A DNA stretch of 64,000 nucleotides from Chlorobiota bacterium (GTDB lineage: Bacteria > Bacteroidota > Ignavibacteria > OLB7), in the NCBI GenBank assembly GCA_016710285.1, contig JADJXR010000001.1:4032501-4096500 (forward strand), written 5' to 3'. Under the pieces are notes generated by a model. That model saw nothing but the letters and a program-made list of their open reading frames with translations, had not been told where the DNA came from and searched no databases. Positions 41,039-50,494 of the stretch are shown here, in pieces (position 1 is the stretch's first letter; each line of letters starts with the position of its first letter). Both the position numbers and the translations under genes were made by a program.

Positions 41039-42172
41039 ATGAACATAGGCATTACCTGTTACCCTACCTACGGCGGAAGCGGCGTGGTGGCCACCGAGCT
41101 TGGAAAAGAGTTGGCCGCACGCGGCCATAACGTCCACTTCATCAGCTACGCACTCCCCTTCCGGTTAAATGGCTTCATGCAGAATATCTACTTCCATGAA
41201 GTTGAGTTGCCCGATTACCCGTTGTTCGAGGTTGACCTTTACTCACTTTCGCTGACCAGCAAGATGGTGGATGTGGTGCTGTACGACGACCTTGACATCC
41301 TGCACGTCCACTACGCAATCCCCCATGCCAGCAGTGCCTACATGGCAAAGCTGATTTTGAACGAGCAAGGCCGCGACATCAAAATCATCACCACCCTGCA
41401 TGGGACCGACATCACGTTGATTGGCCTTGACCCCACCATGCTTCCGCTGGTCCGTTTCTCGATTGATAAATCGGATGGCATCACCACCGTTAGCCGATTC
41501 CTGCGCGAGAAGACGCTCACCAATTTCAATCTGGATGTTCCGATTGAGGTGATCCCGAACTTCGTGAATATCAACGAGTGGCAACGCCAGGACGGAAGCC
41601 GGCTGCGCCAGCAATGGGCACCAAACGGCGAGAAGGTCCTGGTCCACGTAAGCACCTTCCGCCCGGTGAAACGGGTGATGGATGTGATCCGGACGTTCGA
41701 TCAAATCCGCAAAACGGTTCCCAGCAAACTGATTATGGTTGGCGACGGCCCCGAACGCGCCGAAGCCGAACGGATGTGCCGCGAGCTTGGCATCTGCGAC
41801 GATGTCCTGTTTTTAGGAAAACAGCTTGCCCTTGTGGAAATCTTTTCCGCCAGCGACCTGTTCCTGATGCCCAGCCAATCGGAAAGTTTTGGGCTTTCGG
41901 CGTTGGAGGCAATGGCCTGCGGGCTGCCGGCCCTGACAAGCTCGGTTGGTGGATTGCCGGAACTGAACCTTCACGGGACCACAGGCTACATCTGCGAAAT
42001 CGGCGACACCGACCGGATGGCACGCTACGCCATTGACCTGCTTTCCCATCCCAAAAAATATGCCCAGTTCAGCACCGCCGCACGCGAACGCGCCGTGAAC
42101 AACTTCGACGCGATGGACATCGTGGCTAAGTATGAGGCCTACTACGAACGCGTGCTTCGGGGAGGGAAATAG
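41039..42172 (+). CDS. bshA: N-acetyl-alpha-D-glucosaminyl L-malate synthase BshA
   Basis: 377 aa, exactly BshA size. GT-B fold glycosyltransferase (family 4) that joins GlcNAc to malate, the first step of bacillithiol synthesis. The N-terminal I-T-C-Y-P-T-Y-G-G-S-G-V-V-A-T-E-L-G is diagnostic for BshA; also T-T-L-H-G-T-D-I-T, V-S-T-F-R-P-V-K-R and the donor-binding P-S-Q-S-E-S-F-G-L-S-A-L-E-A-M-A. bshB and bshC are not in the window. It is divergent from aat (121-nt gap) and followed by the IMPase gene after 2 nt. Confidence 0.94.
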   Translation: MNIGITCYPTYGGSGVVATELGKELAARGHNVHFISYALPFRLNGFMQNIYFHEVELPDYPLFEVDLYSLSLTSKMVDVVLYDDLDILHVHYAIPHASSAYMAKLILNEQGRDIKIITTLHGTDITLIGLDPTMLPLVRFSIDKSDGITTVSRFLREKTLTNFNLDVPIEVIPNFVNINEWQRQDGSRLRQQWAPNGEKVLVHVSTFRPVKRVMDVIRTFDQIRKTVPSKLIMVGDGPERAEAERMCRELGICDDVLFLGKQLALVEIFSASDLFLMPSQSESFGLSALEAMACGLPALTSSVGGLPELNLHGTTGYICEIGDTDRMARYAIDLLSHPKKYAQFSTAARERAVNNFDAMDIVAKYEAYYERVLRGGK

Positions 42173-42174
42173 CC

Positions 42175-42978
42175 ATGGAACCCAGCCAGATTGATCTTCC
42201 AAAACTGTTGGAGGTTGCCACCGAAGCGGCCAACAGTGCCGCGCAGCTTCTTGCCTCCCGTTTCGGCACCGACATGGACGTGCGGCTGAAACCTGGCGGG
42301 GCGCACGACCTTGTCACCGAGATGGATATCGCCAGCGAGAAGCTGATCCAGCATGTGATTCGGGGCCACCTGCCCGATGCAAAATTTCTTGGGGAGGAGA
42401 CCGGGGGCGATCGCGATTTAACAGAGCTTACGTGGGTGGTGGACCCGATTGATGGAACCGTCAACTACGCGCACGGGATTCCAATCTGGTGTGTTTCCAT
42501 TGCGGCGGTTGCCAACCACTGCCCGCTGGTTGGGGTAATCGCCAACCCGAGCGTTGGGGAATTGTTCACCGCAACAAGCGGGGCCGGCGCGTTCCTGAAC
42601 GGCAAGCGGCTGCGGGTTACGGAAACGCCCGGGCTGGTGGGGTCCGTGCTGGTAACGGGGTTCCCGTACAACGTTGCCGAGAATCCTTTTGGCTGCATTG
42701 ATAGCTTTGCGGCATTTGTTCGGCGTGGAATTCCGGTGCGGCGGCTTGGGTCCGCCGCGCTCGATTTGGCCTACGTTGCCGCCGGACGCTTCGATGGTTT
42801 TTGGGAAGTGAAACTGAACGAGTGGGATATTGCCGCCGGAGCATTAATGGTCCACGAAGCCGGCGGCGCGGTCCGCTCCTACGGCCCCAACAACGCCCAG
42901 GGCCTTCTAACCACCGACCGCCTATTGGCAACCAACGGAGTGATTGAAAGGGAGATGTTGGAGGTGCTGCAGCAGTAA
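42175..42978 (+). CDS. suhB: Inositol monophosphatase family protein
   Basis: 267 aa, Mg-dependent phosphatase of the FIG superfamily. Metal-binding motifs D-L-V-T-E-M-D, G-E-E-T, W-V-V-D-P-I-D-G-T-V-N-Y and the second Asp in N-E-W-D-I-A-A-G-A are all visible. Substrates include inositol-1-phosphate and related sugar phosphates. It starts 2 nt after bshA, so it is co-transcribed, but a link to bacillithiol is not established. The symbol is used for the family. Confidence 0.93.
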   Translation: MEPSQIDLPKLLEVATEAANSAAQLLASRFGTDMDVRLKPGGAHDLVTEMDIASEKLIQHVIRGHLPDAKFLGEETGGDRDLTELTWVVDPIDGTVNYAHGIPIWCVSIAAVANHCPLVGVIANPSVGELFTATSGAGAFLNGKRLRVTETPGLVGSVLVTGFPYNVAENPFGCIDSFAAFVRRGIPVRRLGSAALDLAYVAAGRFDGFWEVKLNEWDIAAGALMVHEAGGAVRSYGPNNAQGLLTTDRLLATNGVIEREMLEVLQQ

Positions 42979-43086
42979 TTGGCGTACGGAAGGATTACGA
43001 AAGCAGCATCGGGCATTGCGGAACGCTCATTTTCATTACGTTTATAATGATTGGATAGCCGAAGAACCTCACACAAGCCTCAAGCC

Positions 43087-45339
43087 ATGAATAGCACCTA
43101 CCACAATTCGCCATTCGCTCATACTTTTTTTATCAAAAAAGCATGGTATATCTATCTGCTATTCGCTGTCCTTTCTCCTATCACACTCAATGCTCAATGG
43201 GAACAAGTCGGAGAGTCCTTGCATGGTGTAGATTATCTACCGAACGGAACGATAGTCTCGGTTGGAGAATTTGGAAGAATATTTTGTTCATTTGATGATG
43301 GCAGCACGTGGATACGAAACGTCATCCCAACAAAAAAGAGTTTACACAGCGTTGATTTTGCCACATCACAAATTGGGGTGGCTGTTGGCGATAGCGGAAC
43401 AATTGCCAGAACCACCGATGGGGGATATTCTTGGAAGATTATACCCTCCCCCACCAGTGTATTACTACGGCGCATATCTTTTTTAAAAGAATCGTTAGTG
43501 GGCCTTGCTGTTGGGGATCAAAAAACCATCCTGCTCACCACAGATGGAGGTCTTACATGGAATAGTGGCGACCCAAATATTTCTAATTCTTTTGCTATTT
43601 CCTTCACTGACGTTGCGTTTGCTTCCCCTAATCGTTGGTTCGTTGTTGGTAATAAAGGCACTGCTCTACTCTCAGAAAACAATGGGACTTCTTGGAAGCC
43701 TTTACCATTTTCAGAATTAGAAGCATTTGCGGGTATTTCCTTTCTTGATTCATTGCATGGGTTGTTGATCACCTCCAAAGCCCAAGCATTTTACACAATG
43801 GATGGAGGAAAAACTTGGGCACGTAAAAATAGCGTGCCGAAGTACATAGACTTTGTTGAAAAGGTTCAGTTGATTACCCAAAACAAAGCATGGTTTGGCG
43901 GGCTATATTTCAACGGCAAAAAATTGGCCGTAACCAACGACACAGCCTCCTCATGGTCCCGAGACGGTTATAATGGGGTGCCGATAACGCAGTTCTGCGC
44001 CATATATGATTTGGATTTTTATGATAGTGCGCACGGAGTTATTGTTGGCGACAACTCCATCATCATGAAAACACGTGACGGAGGGATGGTATGGGATACC
44101 CTTTCATACCTCAATGTCAGAATTCACCCCAAATATGGGCGCACGATACGCGAGTTTGTAGGAATTTATGATTGCACCACAATTGGCATATCCCCTGCGG
44201 ATAATGGAACGATTATAGGAACATCTAGCATAAGCGGCGTGGCAGCTTATACAACTGACAATACTATGTGGAGAATGAAATATTCTGCAGACAACACACA
44301 TTCCATTAACGAAATTGAATTTGTCACCCCTCAGCATGGCTTCATGGCAACCGGTGAAGGGTTGTTTAAATCAACGAACCATGGGATTTCTTGGTCCTTA
44401 GTGAAAAATATTCCTATCAAAACTGATCGTTCCATTTCCGCAGTCAGCTTTATCAATCCAGATACAGGATTGATTATCAACTACAATACTACGTGGAGAA
44501 CGACCGATGGTGGTGGAACTTGGCAAAGCTCGGTTTTACCAGATGTTCAGTATGCAGCCGATATCGTCTTAACAACTCCATTAATAGCATACGCATCAAC
44601 AAAAGAACGGGTGTTTAAATCTACTGATGGAGGGAATTCTTGGGTTACTCTCCTCGAGTATAAAAAACAAGGTTTTGGCTCCTTCCAAAAGATGTATTTC
44701 CAAGATTCGGCTCGCGGATTTATTGCATCAACATTTGGGTCTATCTATAAAACAACAGATGGAGGGATTACGTGGGATTCAAACTCCGTTTCACAAGGCG
44801 GATTTATGGGGGTACGTTTTTTTAGCGATTCTCTTGGATTTGCCTACGGGCTTCCCTCGCTATTGATGGTGACTAACGATGGAGGGAAAAGTTGGGTAAG
44901 GGAATATCCATACCCCCCAAGGACTGAAGACTCCAATATTGTTTTTTATGATTTAAAACTTCTCCCTGGGGACACAACATTGCTCTTGGTTGGTTCAAAC
45001 GCCTGTTTGCAACGTTCATTTCATCCCAAGCAATACACTCGCGGATCAAATGAGAACCCTTATTTATTTATCAATATCATCCCTAACCCTTTAAGGTTAG
45101 GTGCTGCTACAATCACAATTTATGGGCTGTACAGCGTTCCGACCGATCACCTATCACTACGTGTTTTCGATTTATACGGAAGGCAGGTGGCAGATTTATC
45201 CACAATGTTAGAATTAACCGGGTCGCGAACAATTGCTGAAGCCACGATAGACGCTTCCAAGTTTGCCAGCGGAGTCTATTTGGTGCAATTCCAAGCAGGT
45301 GGGAATTCACGAACAGAGCGGATAGTTATCACCCGCTGA
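43087..45339 (+). CDS. Large secreted beta-propeller-like (YCF48/BNR-repeat) protein with type IX sorting domain
   Basis: 750 aa. The signal peptide ends near T-L-N-A-Q. At least ten repeats of the type T-T-D-G-G-x-x-W / S-T-N-H-G-I-S-W follow (Asp-box/YCF48-like), building one or more beta-propellers. The last 85 residues are a T9SS type A sorting domain: N-I-I-P-N-P-L, L-R-V-F-D-L-Y-G-R-Q-V and S-G-V-Y-L-V-Q-F. It should be exported by the type IX system and anchored on or released from the cell surface. The gene is clearly AT-richer than its neighbours, a sign of transfer or relaxed codon use. Partner unknown. The ATG at 43087 is preferred. Confidence 0.88.
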   Translation: MNSTYHNSPFAHTFFIKKAWYIYLLFAVLSPITLNAQWEQVGESLHGVDYLPNGTIVSVGEFGRIFCSFDDGSTWIRNVIPTKKSLHSVDFATSQIGVAVGDSGTIARTTDGGYSWKIIPSPTSVLLRRISFLKESLVGLAVGDQKTILLTTDGGLTWNSGDPNISNSFAISFTDVAFASPNRWFVVGNKGTALLSENNGTSWKPLPFSELEAFAGISFLDSLHGLLITSKAQAFYTMDGGKTWARKNSVPKYIDFVEKVQLITQNKAWFGGLYFNGKKLAVTNDTASSWSRDGYNGVPITQFCAIYDLDFYDSAHGVIVGDNSIIMKTRDGGMVWDTLSYLNVRIHPKYGRTIREFVGIYDCTTIGISPADNGTIIGTSSISGVAAYTTDNTMWRMKYSADNTHSINEIEFVTPQHGFMATGEGLFKSTNHGISWSLVKNIPIKTDRSISAVSFINPDTGLIINYNTTWRTTDGGGTWQSSVLPDVQYAADIVLTTPLIAYASTKERVFKSTDGGNSWVTLLEYKKQGFGSFQKMYFQDSARGFIASTFGSIYKTTDGGITWDSNSVSQGGFMGVRFFSDSLGFAYGLPSLLMVTNDGGKSWVREYPYPPRTEDSNIVFYDLKLLPGDTTLLLVGSNACLQRSFHPKQYTRGSNENPYLFINIIPNPLRLGAATITIYGLYSVPTDHLSLRVFDLYGRQVADLSTMLELTGSRTIAEATIDASKFASGVYLVQFQAGGNSRTERIVITR

Positions 45340-45350
45340 TCCCCCCCCTT

Positions 45351-46181
45351 CTACGCCCCCTGCATCCCGACATCGTTGCTGTAGCTTGCCGACAGGCGCA
45401 GGGTGATGGCGGTGCTTGGTATCTGAACTCCGTCAAGCTCCCCAACCGCCACAATTCCCCGCACGGAGTTGGTGAAAAACACTTCGTCGGCACGGCGCAG
45501 TTCGGCGATGGTAAAGGCGCGTTCTTCGGCGGGGATGCGCAGTTCTTCGGCAAGCTCCATCACCCGCTGGCGGGTGATCCCCGGGAGGATTCCCAGCCAG
45601 ATCGGCGGCGTTACCACCTTGCCCCCTGTCACCATGAAAATGTTGCTGACGCTCCCCTCCAACACGGCTCCATCCTCCCGCACCAGCACCCCTTCACGCG
45701 CCCCCGCCTCGCGAATCTTCCGCACGGCCTGGACCGACCGCAGGTAGTTCAGCGATTTCATCGTTCCCCCACCCCCAACATTCGGGTCGGCGGCTACGGT
45801 GATGATCGTTTCTGGATGACCGTCAGAATGCAATAACGGCCTGAGTTGGATGGCGATGGTGGGCACTGCGTCGTCGCGGATGTCGAACAAGTTCTCCGAA
45901 ACACCCCGCGTCACCGTCAGCCGGAGTGCGCAATCGGGAAGATTGTTTGCGGCGATGGTGGCGGCAATCCGCAACGCCAACTCCGCATCTTCCGGCAGCG
46001 GTATCCCCAACACCCCGGCCCCAGCCCGCAACCGCTTCAGATGCCGCCCCAGCAGATGCACCCTTCCCCGATAGCTCCGCATCGTCTCGAACAACCCATC
46101 GCCAAACTGGAAGCCGCGATCCAGCAGTGAAACCACCGCCTGCTGCTGCGGAAGAAGTTGACCGTTCAGATTAACCAGCAT
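45351..46181 (-). CDS. pabC: Aminodeoxychorismate lyase (class IV aminotransferase fold)
   Basis: 276 aa, PLP enzyme. The catalytic Lys is in T-M-K-S-L-N-Y-L-R-S-V (about residue 145) and the cofactor-binding E-G-S-V-S-N-I-F is in place; G-D-G-L-F-E-T-M-R is the N-terminal hallmark. The class also contains branched-chain and D-amino acid transaminases, but the adjacent pabA and pabB make 4-amino-4-deoxychorismate lyase, yielding p-aminobenzoate, the best call. It overlaps pabA by 11 nt and ends 11 nt from the convergent secreted-protein gene. Confidence 0.9.
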   Translation of the reverse strand: MLVNLNGQLLPQQQAVVSLLDRGFQFGDGLFETMRSYRGRVHLLGRHLKRLRAGAGVLGIPLPEDAELALRIAATIAANNLPDCALRLTVTRGVSENLFDIRDDAVPTIAIQLRPLLHSDGHPETIITVAADPNVGGGGTMKSLNYLRSVQAVRKIREAGAREGVLVREDGAVLEGSVSNIFMVTGGKVVTPPIWLGILPGITRQRVMELAEELRIPAEERAFTIAELRRADEVFFTNSVRGIVAVGELDGVQIPSTAITLRLSASYSNDVGMQGA

Positions 46182-46743
46182 CGTGGCCTAAGAAATTGCG
46201 GAGGATGTCGCGACCGTGATCGGTCATAATGGATTCCGGGTGATACTGCACCCCAACCACCGGAAGCTGCCGATGCTCCACCCCCATCACCTCCCCTTCC
46301 GGGGTCCATGCCGTCACGCGAAGCTCATCGGGAATGGTGCCATCGGCAAGGATCAGCGAGTGATACCGCATGGCCCGAAATGGCGAGGGCAGCCCCGAAT
46401 GCACGCCGGTCCCGTCGTGGTGGATCATGGCGGTTTTCCCGTGCATCACCTTTGCCGCCCGAACCACCTTCCCCCCAAAGGCCTGCCCAATCGCCTGGTG
46501 CCCCAAACAAACGCCCAGGATTGGGACCGCTCCGGCAGCGGCGGCAATCAGCTCCAGCAAAATTCCGGCATCGTTCGGGGTGCAGGGGCCCGGGGATAGC
46601 ACGATGTGGCTGGGCTCCATTTCCAGCACCTGCCGAACGCTGATCTGGTCGTTGCGGGCAACCACCGGATCGGCACCAAGCTCGCCCAGATACTGCACCA
46701 AGTTGAAGGTGAACGAATCGTAGTTATCCAACACAAAAATCAT
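46171..46743 (-). CDS. pabA: Aminodeoxychorismate/anthranilate synthase glutamine amidotransferase subunit
   Basis: 190 aa, class I amidotransferase. The catalytic triad is visible: nucleophile in G-V-C-L-G-H-Q (about residue 79) and His/Glu in Y-H-P-E-S. N-terminal D-N-Y-D-S-F-T-F-N-L-V is typical of TrpG/PabA. It provides ammonia to PabB. Dual use in tryptophan synthesis is possible in species with a single copy. Overlaps pabB (4 nt) and pabC (11 nt). Confidence 0.93.
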   Translation of the reverse strand: MIFVLDNYDSFTFNLVQYLGELGADPVVARNDQISVRQVLEMEPSHIVLSPGPCTPNDAGILLELIAAAAGAVPILGVCLGHQAIGQAFGGKVVRAAKVMHGKTAMIHHDGTGVHSGLPSPFRAMRYHSLILADGTIPDELRVTAWTPEGEVMGVEHRQLPVVGVQYHPESIMTDHGRDILRNFLGHDAG

Positions 46744-48341
46744 CCCGCCGCCACCTCCTTCTCTCTCCCCTTCTCCTTTTCCTCCTGGGCCAGCGCGGAC
46801 TCCACCGCGTTCATTGCGGCTTGGGCCTTGCGGAGCGATTCGCGGTACTCATGTTCGGGGACGGAGTCGGCCACGATCCCCGCACCGGCCTGCAAGTAGG
46901 CAACGCCATTCTTCACCAGCAGCGTCCGGATGGCGATGTTGAATTCGGCATCCCCATTCCACCCCAGCCAGCCGATTGAGCCGGTGTAGATTCCGCGCCG
47001 CGTTGGCTCAAGCTCCTCGATAATCTCCATGGATCGGACCTTCGGCGCGCCGGTAATCGTCCCCCCGGGGAAGCAGGCACGGAGCGCATCCAGCGTGTCC
47101 ATCCCTTCGCGCAATTCCCCGCATACGTTCGAGACGATATGGATAACGTGGGAGTACTTTTCAACGGTCATCAGCTCGTTCACCTGGACCGTGCCGTAGC
47201 GGGCAACGCGGCCAATGTCGTTCCGCTCAAGGTCCACCAGCATCAGGTGTTCGGCGCGTTCTTTTTCGTTGGCAAGCAGCTCGGCAATCTTTTCCTGGTC
47301 CTCGGCTTCCGTGGCCCCGCGCCGTCGGGTTCCGGCAATCGGTCGTGTCTCAATCGTTGGTCCGCTGGCGCGCAGCAGCAGCTCGGGGGAAGCACTCACC
47401 ACGGCGCAATCGCCCCCTTCGATAAAGGCCATAAATGGAGATGGATTGATCTTCCGCAACTGCCGATACAGCAGCAGCGGATCGGTCCCAAACGCCCGCT
47501 GGAACCGGACGCTCAGATTAGCCTGGAAAATATCCCCGGCGAAAATGTACTCCCGCGTGCGGCGGACGGTCGCGGCAAATTGATCTGGCGTTACCGTTGG
47601 CGCAAAGGCAAGCGGGTCGGCGTGGGTGGTGTCGGGTGGGGTATCGGCTTCGGGCGGGGGAAGCGTGGAAAGGACCTCCATCATCTCCTGCAATCGCGCT
47701 TCCATCTGGCGGTACTGCGCGGCCATGTCGCCATCGTGAAGAACCGGAAGCGTGGCAAGGGTCAGCACCCCGCGCTGGTGGTCGAACTCGATGAAAGAAT
47801 CCACTAACTGGAAGTAGCACAGGGGGAGCTGAAGATCGTCGGCAGCAAGGGTGGGGATGCGCTCGATGACGCGGCACAGGTCGTAGCTGAACCACCCAAT
47901 CAGCCCGCCGCCGAACCGCCGAAGCAGCGGGTTCGGGGCGATTGGATTGTCCGAACAAAGCTGGCGAAGCTGGCCGAACGGGTCGCCGGAATCGGTTGCG
48001 GCAAAGGTCCACTCCCCTGCAATATCCACCGCAACCACCGAACGCCCCATCCCCCGGCCAGTCTCCAACAACGCCCCCCTTCCCTTCTTCCGAAACGCCT
48101 GATAGACCGCAAAAGGTGATGCCCCACCAGCGGGAATTTGCATGGCCAACGGAACCCGCAAGCCAGGGCGCGCAACGCGCAGAAAATCAGAACAGGAAGG
48201 AGCGATCACAGGGATTGATTGCGGGTCGGTTGAAGGTCTCGTCTGAATGTCATCGTTGCCTGCGGCGCGGTAGGTGAATTTTGCGCACTCTTTCCCCACC
48301 TTCTTCCCCGCTACTTCCCATTCTCTGCCCGTTGTATCCAC
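46740..48341 (-). CDS. pabB: Aminodeoxychorismate synthase component I
   Basis: 533 aa from a GTG that lies inside the preceding gene (31-nt overlap); the first 50 residues have no homology feel, so the true start may be later. Chorismate-binding core landmarks: F-I-E-G-G-D-x-x-V-V-S-A-S-P-E-L, R-P-I-A-G-T-R-R-R-G, E-R-A-E-H-L-M-L-V-D-L-E-R-N-D, F-P-G-G-T-I-T-G-A-P-K-V-R-S-M and A-G-A-G-I-V-A-D-S-V-P-E-x-E-Y. It aminates chorismate at C4 for p-aminobenzoate. P-I-A-G-T in the core supports the PabB/TrpE family. Confidence 0.92.
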   Translation of the reverse strand: MDTTGREWEVAGKKVGKECAKFTYRAAGNDDIQTRPSTDPQSIPVIAPSCSDFLRVARPGLRVPLAMQIPAGGASPFAVYQAFRKKGRGALLETGRGMGRSVVAVDIAGEWTFAATDSGDPFGQLRQLCSDNPIAPNPLLRRFGGGLIGWFSYDLCRVIERIPTLAADDLQLPLCYFQLVDSFIEFDHQRGVLTLATLPVLHDGDMAAQYRQMEARLQEMMEVLSTLPPPEADTPPDTTHADPLAFAPTVTPDQFAATVRRTREYIFAGDIFQANLSVRFQRAFGTDPLLLYRQLRKINPSPFMAFIEGGDCAVVSASPELLLRASGPTIETRPIAGTRRRGATEAEDQEKIAELLANEKERAEHLMLVDLERNDIGRVARYGTVQVNELMTVEKYSHVIHIVSNVCGELREGMDTLDALRACFPGGTITGAPKVRSMEIIEELEPTRRGIYTGSIGWLGWNGDAEFNIAIRTLLVKNGVAYLQAGAGIVADSVPEHEYRESLRKAQAAMNAVESALAQEEKEKGREKEVAAG

Positions 48342-48895
48342 CGCTTTTCCGTCAGCACGCTGTCCAGGCGGATGTCGCGGTCATCGGTGGGGAGCTGGTC
48401 GAAGATTTGGATGTCGAACGCCACCCCAATTGCGGGGCGGGGAAATTGAGTAAGGAACTGGTCGTAGTAGCCTTTGCCGTAGCCCAATCGGTTGCAGTTC
48501 AGGTCGGCAGCAAGCAGCGGGGCAATCACCAAGTCACACTGTTCCATATCGAACGGCGCGGCATCGGTTGGCTCCAGAATTCCCAGCTTTGTGGTGCGAT
48601 AATGGGTGGAAGGGAGTATCTGCCACTGCTCGCTTCCTCCGTCGTCCATCACGCGCATCAGCCCAACCTGCTTCCCCATTTCCCACGCCAGATTGATAAT
48701 CGGCCGGATATCCACCTCGTTTCCAATGGGCAGATACACATGCAGCCCGCGAGCGTCCAGAAACTGGTCCAGATCAATCATGCTGCGGCAGATTTCAAGG
48801 CTTGCGGCGGTGCGATCCTCAAGGCTTAGCAAGCCGCGCCGTTGGTGGGCAATCTGCCGGAGTTCATCCTTGCTGGTGGCGGGCTTGCGGTTCAT
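48311..48895 (-). CDS. 5-formyltetrahydrofolate cyclo-ligase
   Basis: 194 aa. Family landmarks: K-D-E-L-R at the N-terminus, V-Y-L-P-I-G-N-E-V-D (substrate loop), D-L-V-I-A-P-L-L-A-A-D and R-L-G-Y-G-K-G-Y-Y-D-Q-F-L, the ATP-binding signature. It converts 5-formyl-THF to 5,10-methenyl-THF. Placement between a SufS-like gene (ATGA overlap) and pabB ties it to folate metabolism. Confidence 0.94.
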   Translation of the reverse strand: MNRKPATSKDELRQIAHQRRGLLSLEDRTAASLEICRSMIDLDQFLDARGLHVYLPIGNEVDIRPIINLAWEMGKQVGLMRVMDDGGSEQWQILPSTHYRTTKLGILEPTDAAPFDMEQCDLVIAPLLAADLNCNRLGYGKGYYDQFLTQFPRPAIGVAFDIQIFDQLPTDDRDIRLDSVLTEKRWIQRAENGK

Positions 48896-50235
48896 ATCAT
48901 TGCCTCAAGGCACGCGGCCGATTCTGGGTTGATGCTTGCGGCGTAGCGGTCCTTTTCCGCAACGATCTGGGCAACAGCATCCACCAATTTCTCAAGATCA
49001 TCCATTGAATTGAAGATGCCGATGGTTGCGCGGACCGCGCCCGGAAGCTGGGCCGGTTCCCCCGCAGCAACTTTCTGGCGAACGCCTTCGGCATCGGTGC
49101 AGCCAAGCAAGCGGGTCAGGTATGGGTGGGCGCAAAAACATCCATTGCGGGTGGCGATCCCGTAGTTGTTGTTCAGCACCGTCGAGACCACGTCGTGATG
49201 GATTCCCGGGATGTTGAACGGCAGCACCCCAAGTTTTTTCTCGGCGGGAATATCGCCCAACACCGTCACGCCGGGGATTGCGCGGAGCTTCTGCTCAATC
49301 GGCTTCAGGATTTCAAGCTCATGCTGGCGAACCCAATCCATCCCAATCTCCCCCAGCCACCGAATCGCCTCGCCCAGGGCAATCACCCCGGCAATGTTTG
49401 GGGTTCCGCTCAGGTGGCGTTCCATTCCGTCGGCCCAGACGACGTCGGTATCGGTAACGAACTTCACCGTTCCGCCGCCAGGGATATATGGGGTTGCAGC
49501 GTTGAACGCCGAGCGATTGGCAACAAGAAACGCCGCGCCAAACGGGGCATAGGCCTTGTGGCCGGCGGCGGCAAGGAAGTCAATATGTTCGGGGTGGTCA
49601 TCGGGGCGCATGGCGATTGCGTGATGCGCCAGCAGCTGGGCCGCATCCACCAAGATTTTCGCGCCGTGCTGGTGGGCCAATCGTGCAATCCCGTAGATGT
49701 CGGGCATGAACCCGGTCACGTTGCTTGCGCCGGTGATTGCCACCAACTTGATCCGGTTATTTTTCAGTTTCGACTCCAGATCGTTGTAATCCAGTGACCC
49801 ATCGGGAAGCACCTCAACGCGGTGGACCGGGCCATGCCGGCGGTGGGGAAGGTCGTTGGAGTGATGCTCCATCGAGGAAACCAGCGTGGCCCCTTCGGTT
49901 TGGCTCATCAGGTATCCGGCAAGATCCAGCGCGGTGGTTGTGTTGGTGGTGAACACCACTTCGTTGGTGGAAGGGTCCGCCCCCAGGAATTGAAGGATCG
50001 TCTCGCTAACAGCATCAAACAAGGCCGAGGCCTTCTGCGAAAGGTAGTGGTTGCCGCGGTGGATATTGGCGTAGTATTTCTCCAGAAATTCGCGGTAGGT
50101 ATCCAGCACCCGGGTTGGTGGGTGGGTGCTTGCGCCGTGATCCAGATAGATAATGGCCCGCTCGATTCCCTCGGGCGAGGTAAAGCACTGGCTGGTGATT
50201 GGGAACTGACATCGGATGTCATCGAACTTGCTCAT
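48892..50235 (-). CDS. Class V aminotransferase, SufS/cysteine-desulfurase-like
   Basis: 447 aa, PLP enzyme. Schiff-base Lys in A-A-G-H-K-A-Y-A-P-F-G (about residue 238) and the mobile loop R-N-G-C-F-C-A-H-P with the usual Cys position. N-terminal I-Y-L-D-H-G-A-S-T-H-P-P and N-I-H-R-G-N-H-Y-L-S match SufS/Csd. It is about 40 residues longer than E. coli SufS. ATG 50235 follows GGAGG at good spacing; the longer frame is not used. First gene of the folate operon; no Suf assembly genes nearby, so activity as a desulfurase is inferred. Confidence 0.87.
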   Translation of the reverse strand: MSKFDDIRCQFPITSQCFTSPEGIERAIIYLDHGASTHPPTRVLDTYREFLEKYYANIHRGNHYLSQKASALFDAVSETILQFLGADPSTNEVVFTTNTTTALDLAGYLMSQTEGATLVSSMEHHSNDLPHRRHGPVHRVEVLPDGSLDYNDLESKLKNNRIKLVAITGASNVTGFMPDIYGIARLAHQHGAKILVDAAQLLAHHAIAMRPDDHPEHIDFLAAAGHKAYAPFGAAFLVANRSAFNAATPYIPGGGTVKFVTDTDVVWADGMERHLSGTPNIAGVIALGEAIRWLGEIGMDWVRQHELEILKPIEQKLRAIPGVTVLGDIPAEKKLGVLPFNIPGIHHDVVSTVLNNNYGIATRNGCFCAHPYLTRLLGCTDAEGVRQKVAAGEPAQLPGAVRATIGIFNSMDDLEKLVDAVAQIVAEKDRYAASINPESAACLEAMI

Positions 50236-50397
50236 GGAGCCTCCACCAAAATAGTTGCGTAGGAAAGGAAAGGCCAACGGGGTTCGCCGATTGCCCAACC
50301 GGAAGGGCTGGGGCGAACTGGCCAAGCGAATTTACACCCAACGCCCAAACCCGCAGCACAGCTGTACGGATGTTCACGCTTCGGGCCGTGGTTGAAG

Positions 50398-50430
50398 TTT
50401 GGATTCGCTCCGGCTCTCTTCGTAGCTTGC
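50398..50430 (+). promoter_or_regulatory. Promoter of the Mla-type operon
   Basis: TTTG at 50398-50401 and TAGCTTGC at 50423-50430 are spaced by 21 bases, matching the organism's TTTG / TA-N2-TTGC pattern. The leader to the permease GTG is about 57 nt. Confidence 0.5.
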
Positions 50431-50494
50431 CTTTGTTACCAAGAACCAGGGCATCATCAATGCTTGCAGCAACCGAGAACACGGGGTACGAACA

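Noticed and set aside
50243..50277. Promoter for the SufS-like gene (TTGG-N20-TATTTTG, minus strand)
   Set aside because: The box would place the transcript start inside the Shine-Dalgarno sequence, so it is probably a chance match.
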